Shown here: one piece after another, positions 7,544 to 11,987 of the stretch
How positions within the stretch are numbered: position 1 is the first letter of the stretch
How the letters are laid out: each line of letters opens with the position of its first letter
Source of the DNA: Candidatus Pacearchaeota archaeon
GTDB taxonomy: Archaea > Nanoarchaeota > Nanoarchaeia > Pacearchaeales > GW2011-AR1
DNA length: 11,987 nt
Direction: 5' to 3'
Assembly (NCBI GenBank): GCA_002686195.1
Contig: NZAS01000104.1
Location: 534 to 12,520 of the forward strand
Made by a program: the position numbers and the translations under genes
Notes under the pieces: generated by a model
Database searches by the model: none
Told to the model about the DNA's origin: nothing
What the model saw: only the letters and a program-made list of their open reading frames with translations

Positions 7544-9870
7544 TGGCAATAAATGATGATGCGTTTATAAAAGAAATATTTGGACTTAATGAAACAAATA
7601 TTCGAACAACACATAAACTTGCAAATAAAGATAAACTTTATTCTGCTAAAAAAATGGAACAAGATGAATTATTTCATGTTTATACCAACCCTGGATTCTT
7701 AGATGGAAATAGTAATTGTCATATATTGATTCCAAAAGATCAAGAAATATTAAGTAAAATTAGACCAGATAGACTGCAATGGTTTGAACTTTACGGGTTT
7801 TTCAATTTATTATCAACGATTGATTTATCACTTTCGGTACCTTTTATTGAAATAAAGTGGCGCGACTATAATCCTGCAGATGAAGCTTTTGAAAAAAAGC
7901 AAGAAATACGAGTATTAAAAAATCAAGGTGAGCGAACTCTTGGTGATGTAATTAATGATCCATCGTTATATTTTCAACCACAAACATATTATAAAAATGC
8001 AATAAATAAATTTAGACCATTTCTTGCAATTAAAAGCTTTGATGTAGAAATAAAAATTCCGATTGGTATGATAGCAACTAAATATGCTACATTACAATTA
8101 ACATTATTTGATATCACAAAACTTGCAAAAGCACGAGATTTTATATATCCTGGAGATCGAGCACCAACACTTGAAATAACATATGGTTGGTCACATCCAT
8201 ATGGTACGAAAACATTTCAATCACGTTTTATAAATAATTTACGTGATACCGCGATGTGGCGTGTTGCAAATTACAGTGTCAGCATTAATCAAGATAATAC
8301 AGCGAATATTACATTAGAATTATTTTCACTTGCTGCACATAAAATAGTTAGAACAAACTTAATTCCAGAAAAATCTGGAATTGAACAATTAAATAGAGAC
8401 GCAAAAAATGCACAAGTAATTAAAGAAAAAGAATTAGAAAAACTTAATAAAGAATTAAATAAAAATCCAACTAAAAAACGTAGAACACAATTACTAAGAT
8501 CTATTCAAGAATTGACAAAAGATTCACCGTCACTTGATATTATTAATGATAAAAAATTATCAGTCAAAGGAAGAAGTAATATAAGTAAAAAAATTATAAA
8601 GTATAATAAAAAACTTGCAAAAGGTACTAAAAAACACCTCAACGAATTCTTTAATAGATTATTTTTTATAACTGAAGTAGAAGAAAGAAATAGAGTACGT
8701 AAGGGTAGGCGAAAGAAAAGCTCAAATAATCACATTGTTGCAGAATACGAAAATTGGATAAAAAAAAATGGACTAGAAGAAAGTTTTAGCTTTATTACGA
8801 GAAGAAGAGAAACAAAAAATGGTAAGCGGGGTAAAATAATAACTAATAATCCAAGAACATATTTAGGTTTATTACTAATGTATATTTTTGGCGTATGTAT
8901 ACCACGTGCTAGAAATGAACATGAAAATGTAGAAACACAACTTATATTTTATAATTTTAATGCAAATTCATTAAGAACAAAAAATAAAAATATTTCATCG
9001 TTTATTATTCATAATTCAAATGGAGGACAAGCTAAGCGTAGGGTGGGATTTGTAGATCAGATTAACAGATATATTCTAAAAACAAAAATCTTAAATCCAC
9101 CGATACATGATATTTTTTCGATAATAAATAGAGATTATTTAAGTAATCCAATAAACTTGAATTTTGGTTGGGATCCTGATTTTTTCAATCTTAAAAAAGT
9201 TCGTATTGGTAAAAACGAAGATGGGACACCTAGGTTCAAATATATTGTTGATAGTGCAGGTGAAAAATATTACAACATGGCTAAAGAAATTGGTTTTATC
9301 CAACCTTCTATTAAAATGTATATTGTAGAAGGGCCAGCAGCAGATAAAGAAAATACTATAATACGTAGAGTATTTATTTATGATGAAGCTGAAAAAACAA
9401 ATGAAACAGAATTACTAGCATTACGAAAACGAATAGATGAGAATAATGATATCGGCACAATAGAACAATCTTATCAAGAAGTTAGATCTGAAATACCATT
9501 TGTACAGGTTGGTACAGAAAGAACAATAGTAAAAAACGTTACACTAAACACAATTAATGATCCTATGTTACAAACAATTTTTATGCAACGTATAGCACCA
9601 TCGACAAACGCTGATAATACAGAGCAACAAAAGCATTTACCAGCACAATTTTTACCAATGACTGCAGAAATAGAAACATATGGGTTTCCAAATATAATGT
9701 TCGGCTCTAAGTTATTTATAGATCTTAGAACTAACACAACGGTTGACAATATATATAGAATAATAGGTGTGAGGCACTCATTTACACCTAGTGCAATAAA
9801 TACTAAGTTATCATTAACACCAGATGATGCTTGGTTACATATTAAAACAGAAGATGAACAAGAAGAATAA
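7543..9870 (+). CDS. Baseplate hub protein (T4 gp27 / P2 gpD-like)
   Basis: This 775-residue protein looks like the central hub on which the spike and tube stack. Residues about 100-268 contain strand-rich sequence typical of hub barrels (SFDVEIKIPIGM, APTLEITYGWSHPYG, NITLELFSLAAH). Residues about 290-435 are a lysine/arginine-rich, mostly helical insertion with coiled-coil character. Residues about 650-765 hold the diagnostic C-terminal part: GTERTIVKNVTLNTINDPML, then AEIETYGFPNIMFGSKLFID, TTVDNIYRIIGVRHSF and a closing strand ending near DDAW, matching the gp27/gpD tube-like domain. T4 gp27 is 391 residues, so this is about twice the size. The start overlaps the previous stop (TAATG) and lacks a strong ribosome site, implying coupling. 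No lysozyme domain is visible, so the puncturing spike must be encoded elsewhere. Confidence 0.7.
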   Translation: MAINDDAFIKEIFGLNETNIRTTHKLANKDKLYSAKKMEQDELFHVYTNPGFLDGNSNCHILIPKDQEILSKIRPDRLQWFELYGFFNLLSTIDLSLSVPFIEIKWRDYNPADEAFEKKQEIRVLKNQGERTLGDVINDPSLYFQPQTYYKNAINKFRPFLAIKSFDVEIKIPIGMIATKYATLQLTLFDITKLAKARDFIYPGDRAPTLEITYGWSHPYGTKTFQSRFINNLRDTAMWRVANYSVSINQDNTANITLELFSLAAHKIVRTNLIPEKSGIEQLNRDAKNAQVIKEKELEKLNKELNKNPTKKRRTQLLRSIQELTKDSPSLDIINDKKLSVKGRSNISKKIIKYNKKLAKGTKKHLNEFFNRLFFITEVEERNRVRKGRRKKSSNNHIVAEYENWIKKNGLEESFSFITRRRETKNGKRGKIITNNPRTYLGLLLMYIFGVCIPRARNEHENVETQLIFYNFNANSLRTKNKNISSFIIHNSNGGQAKRRVGFVDQINRYILKTKILNPPIHDIFSIINRDYLSNPINLNFGWDPDFFNLKKVRIGKNEDGTPRFKYIVDSAGEKYYNMAKEIGFIQPSIKMYIVEGPAADKENTIIRRVFIYDEAEKTNETELLALRKRIDENNDIGTIEQSYQEVRSEIPFVQVGTERTIVKNVTLNTINDPMLQTIFMQRIAPSTNADNTEQQKHLPAQFLPMTAEIETYGFPNIMFGSKLFIDLRTNTTVDNIYRIIGVRHSFTPSAINTKLSLTPDDAWLHIKTEDEQEE
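8361..8382. repeat. Perfect 9-bp inverted repeat with AAAA loop inside the hub gene
   Basis: AATTCCAGA (8361-8369), a four-base AAAA loop (8370-8373) and TCTGGAATT (8374-8382) form a perfect hairpin. It lies in codons about 273-280 of the hub gene, exactly where the conserved N-terminal region gives way to the lysine-rich insertion. No T run follows it, so it is not a conventional intrinsic terminator. It may be chance, an mRNA structure, or the scar of an insertion. Confidence 0.75.
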
Positions 9871-11675
9871 TGTTAATCACAGAACAAAATAAAGAACTTA
9901 TTTTAGAACAAGGTATAAATAGACTTCCTGGTGGAAAAATGTTTTTAGGGCTCGCAAAGAAATTAGGTATACAACCAGATCCTATGGCATTCATTGATTT
10001 TACAACAATGACAACAAAAAACGCTATCAAGTTTTTCAAAGACAAATTAGCAGGGATTGCAAAATATTTAGCCGGAAGCCTTGCAGGGATAGCGACGACG
10101 GCATATACATATTATGGTTATGCAAATGCTTTATCTAATAAAATCGAGGTACTTTTAGATGAAATTAGTGACAATTCACGGAAGTTCAGAGATCAATTAG
10201 TAGAAAAAACAAATTTATATAGTGAACCTGATGGAAACTTAGATACTTTATTTTCTGTATTAGCGCTTGAAGATGAGTCACCTTATAAAGATATAATAGA
10301 CGCTATAATAAAAGAATTACAAGTAGGCTTTTTTAAAGATCTTGCACAAACACGTATAAAGCGAATTCTTAAAAATATTGAAGATGAAAATCTTAGAAGT
10401 GAGTATGAAGGCTTTTTCGATTTCACAAATGTATCAAGAAATAACATTAATGCTCTTCAAAAACGAATTGTATTAAATAATCTTGAATTACGAACAGGGT
10501 TTCACAAGCGTGATGGGCACCCATTTATGTGGCTTGTTGTAATATATGCAGAAAGTATTCCTATAAATGATCCATCAAAAGGACGTGCAAAGACAAGTAC
10601 ATTAAATTGGACTAACGCAGAAATGATCCCACAAGAGACTGGTTTATCATTATCATGGTTACAACGTGGCATTAAAGCAAGCGCAATTAGATCACTAGCT
10701 GAAGCGATTACAACAAATAATGAATTAAGAACAGCTGCAAAGCAAGTACTTGAAATGCATGTAAGCCCATTAAAAGGTAACGATCAGAAAGAGATAATAA
10801 AAGTTCTTAGTACAATGGAATACAATATCCAAAATGGTTTAATATTTTTTGGAAATGAACAAATGATTAAAAATATTATTAATGACATTTTTGTACAACC
10901 AGCCAAGGGTGATTCTCAAAGAGAAGAACTCGTGAAACAAACACTTCAAGCGCTTCCAGAAAATTCAGCATTACGAACATTGTTAACAAACGATATTAAA
11001 GGGTTGCCTAAAGAAGAACCTGAAGAAGTAGAAACAAAAAAAGAAAAATATACATCTGAAGAGATTGGTGCAGCACGATTAATTGGTTCGATGATAAATT
11101 ATCAGTATAATGGTGCAAATTGGAAAGCATTAATTAATAAACCTATTAAAACGACAAAGGCATTAACGAGAGTTCGATTTTTACAACAAGGTCCCAAACA
11201 ATCAGATAAAGCAAAAATTAAACGCTTATTTAAGACAATAGAACCATTCAATACACTAAAAATATCTGATGATGTGATAGATAGATATATTGAATATATG
11301 AGTGGGCTATGGAAGGGTTTGCGTACTCAAGCATCAACACTAGATGATTTTGTTAGAGGTTTCTCGTATTACACAGAACATTTTATTGACTCGAGTGTTA
11401 TTAGCACTAGTGATGAAAATGAAGAAGAAAAGAAAGAGATTAGTGAAATAACGTTTATTAACAATACACTAATATTTGAAACATATGAAAATGAATACCT
11501 TATACCACAAGATAAGTTCTTAAAAATATATAATGTAAATTCAAATAACACGAATAATCACACATTATTCGAATTCAATAGTGACAAAATCTTTAACGTC
11601 AAACTTGATAAAGTATTAGGATTTATACACTTAAAATCACAAGAATGGGAATATATTGCAAAATATTTGCACTAA
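9870..11675 (+). CDS. Unknown 601-residue protein, probable baseplate or virion-associated component
   Basis: I do not recognise this family. The N-terminal ~60 residues are mixed. Residues 60-88 form a Gly/Ala hydrophobic stretch with a repeated LAGIA motif and a Tyr-rich end (YTYYGYA), which could be a membrane-active or buried helix. The middle (about 90-380) is mostly amphipathic helix with one conserved-looking patch, HPFMWLVVIYAESIPINDPS, around 215-240. A Glu/Lys-rich linker lies near 385-395. The last ~90 residues begin with an acidic run (DENEEEKKE) and then turn to short strands rich in Asn, suggesting a separate beta domain. There is no signal peptide or catalytic motif I can name. 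It starts within the hub stop codon (TAATG), so it is co-translated with baseplate genes, and it is followed by the first clear gap. A hub accessory or ejected protein is plausible but is inferred from position only. Confidence 0.8.
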   Translation: MLITEQNKELILEQGINRLPGGKMFLGLAKKLGIQPDPMAFIDFTTMTTKNAIKFFKDKLAGIAKYLAGSLAGIATTAYTYYGYANALSNKIEVLLDEISDNSRKFRDQLVEKTNLYSEPDGNLDTLFSVLALEDESPYKDIIDAIIKELQVGFFKDLAQTRIKRILKNIEDENLRSEYEGFFDFTNVSRNNINALQKRIVLNNLELRTGFHKRDGHPFMWLVVIYAESIPINDPSKGRAKTSTLNWTNAEMIPQETGLSLSWLQRGIKASAIRSLAEAITTNNELRTAAKQVLEMHVSPLKGNDQKEIIKVLSTMEYNIQNGLIFFGNEQMIKNIINDIFVQPAKGDSQREELVKQTLQALPENSALRTLLTNDIKGLPKEEPEEVETKKEKYTSEEIGAARLIGSMINYQYNGANWKALINKPIKTTKALTRVRFLQQGPKQSDKAKIKRLFKTIEPFNTLKISDDVIDRYIEYMSGLWKGLRTQASTLDDFVRGFSYYTEHFIDSSVISTSDENEEEKKEISEITFINNTLIFETYENEYLIPQDKFLKIYNVNSNNTNNHTLFEFNSDKIFNVKLDKVLGFIHLKSQEWEYIAKYLH

Positions 11676-11677
11676 TC

Positions 11678-11709
11678 TTTGTTATAGTAATAAAATAATG
11701 TATAACAAA
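11678..11709 (+). promoter_or_regulatory. Inverted repeat overlapping a promoter-like sequence
   Basis: TTTGTTATA (11678-11686) and TATAACAAA (11701-11709) are perfect 9-bp inverted arms separated by 14 bases, in the gap after the 601-residue gene. The arms coincide with a possible promoter: TTGTTA (11679-11684) as -35, a 16-bp spacer and TATAAC (11701-11706) as -10, which would start transcription near 11713 just before the ATG at 11726. This is the layout of an operator over a promoter. It could also be a weak hairpin at the end of the baseplate transcript, though the stem is A/T-rich and lacks a T tail. Confidence 0.35.
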
Positions 11710-11725
11710 ATATTGAAAATGTACT

Positions 11726-11987
11726 ATGGCTGCTCAAAAAACGATATACATATTTCCATACTTTATGACAAAACATGTAATATCATTTGCATTTTCTGAT
11801 AGTGATCATATCACGCACATAAATAAATATACATTTGATAAATTACAAAATCTAATAGAGCAATATGATAGAATCATTACTATAAATTTTTCTAAGATAT
11901 TCAACTTATCAGACAAAAGTCAAATATTTGATATTGATCACATAAAAAAGCTGTATAAACATGATTTTGTAGCGCTTAATGTGAAAC
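11726..11987 (+). CDS. 5' part of an unknown protein running off the window (partial)
   Basis: From the ATG at 11726 the frame is open to the window end, giving 87 residues beginning MAAQKTIYIFPYFMTKHVIS. The composition, rich in Ile, Phe, Asp, His and Lys with alternating strands and helices (DRIITINFSKIFNLSD, IDHIKKLYKHDFVALNV), looks like a folded cytoplasmic protein. I do not recognise the family. No good ribosome binding site precedes the ATG. A competing ATG at 11698 opens only 33 codons in another frame. The gene is separated from the baseplate operon by a 50-bp gap with a possible promoter and so may belong to another transcription unit. Confidence 0.6.
   Translation, partial: MAAQKTIYIFPYFMTKHVISFAFSDSDHITHINKYTFDKLQNLIEQYDRIITINFSKIFNLSDKSQIFDIDHIKKLYKHDFVALNVK

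Noticed and set aside
7417..7662. 81-codon minus-strand open frame across the gp53-like and hub gene junction
   Set aside because: It is antisense to two supported, overlapping genes and has a low-complexity Phe/Ile/Cys-rich sequence typical of shadow frames.
8229..8236. Exact TATAAATA inside the hub gene
   Set aside because: It sits mid-gene in coding sequence with no following start codon in a useful frame; a few chance copies are expected in DNA this A/T-rich.
9914..9921. Exact TATAAATA shortly after the start of the 601-residue gene
   Set aside because: It is within the coding sequence, encoding part of GINRL, and would begin transcripts lacking the gene's start; chance is the simpler explanation.
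11698..11799. Small 33-codon open frame starting at the ATG at 11698
   Set aside because: It overlaps the longer frame from 11726 that stays open to the window end, and the peptide shows no recognisable features.

Overview
This AT-rich window (roughly one third G+C by eye) is a densely packed, entirely plus-strand block of tail and baseplate genes from a contractile-tailed, T4-type bacteriophage. The evidence is the combination of a gp26-like hub protein with paired CxxC motifs, a small gp51-like reading frame, a long tape measure protein, a tail-tube-fold baseplate protein, a gp53/LysM-like small protein and a gp27/gpD-like hub protein, together with T4-late-promoter-like TATAAATA elements. 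The host cannot be read from the sequence. The low G+C and gene style resemble marine T4-like phages, but that is inference. There is no tRNA, CRISPR array, insertion sequence, integrase or host gene.

Layout: positions 1-161 hold the 3' end of an unknown gene with a HEAT-like segment. A short intergenic stretch (162-247) carries a candidate promoter. Next come the gp26-like gene (248-1123) and, in the +1 frame, a gp51-like reading frame (to 1388) whose open frame begins just before a run of seven T's at the end of the first gene. This looks like a frameshifted tail-assembly-chaperone pair. It lies directly upstream of the 1133-residue tape measure gene (1429-4830), which contains a recent in-frame 288-bp tandem duplication and is preceded by a TATAAATA box only 8 bp from its ATG. 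Four genes then follow with TAATG overlaps or a 5-bp gap: an 804-residue baseplate tube-cap-like protein, a 97-residue gp53/LysM-like protein, a 775-residue hub protein with a lysine-rich insertion, and a 601-residue protein I do not recognise. After a 50-bp gap with a promoter-like inverted repeat, a final unknown gene runs off the window.

How they fit together: the first two products probably chaperone the tape measure and help build the hub. The tape measure sets tail length. The hub protein, gp53-like protein and tube-cap-like protein form the baseplate core on which the tail tube grows. The 601-residue protein is probably another virion or assembly component, judged only from its position. 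The most interesting observations are the probable programmed frameshift, the tape-measure duplication, the near-leaderless promoter geometry of the tape measure gene, and the lineage-specific insertions and extensions in the baseplate proteins.
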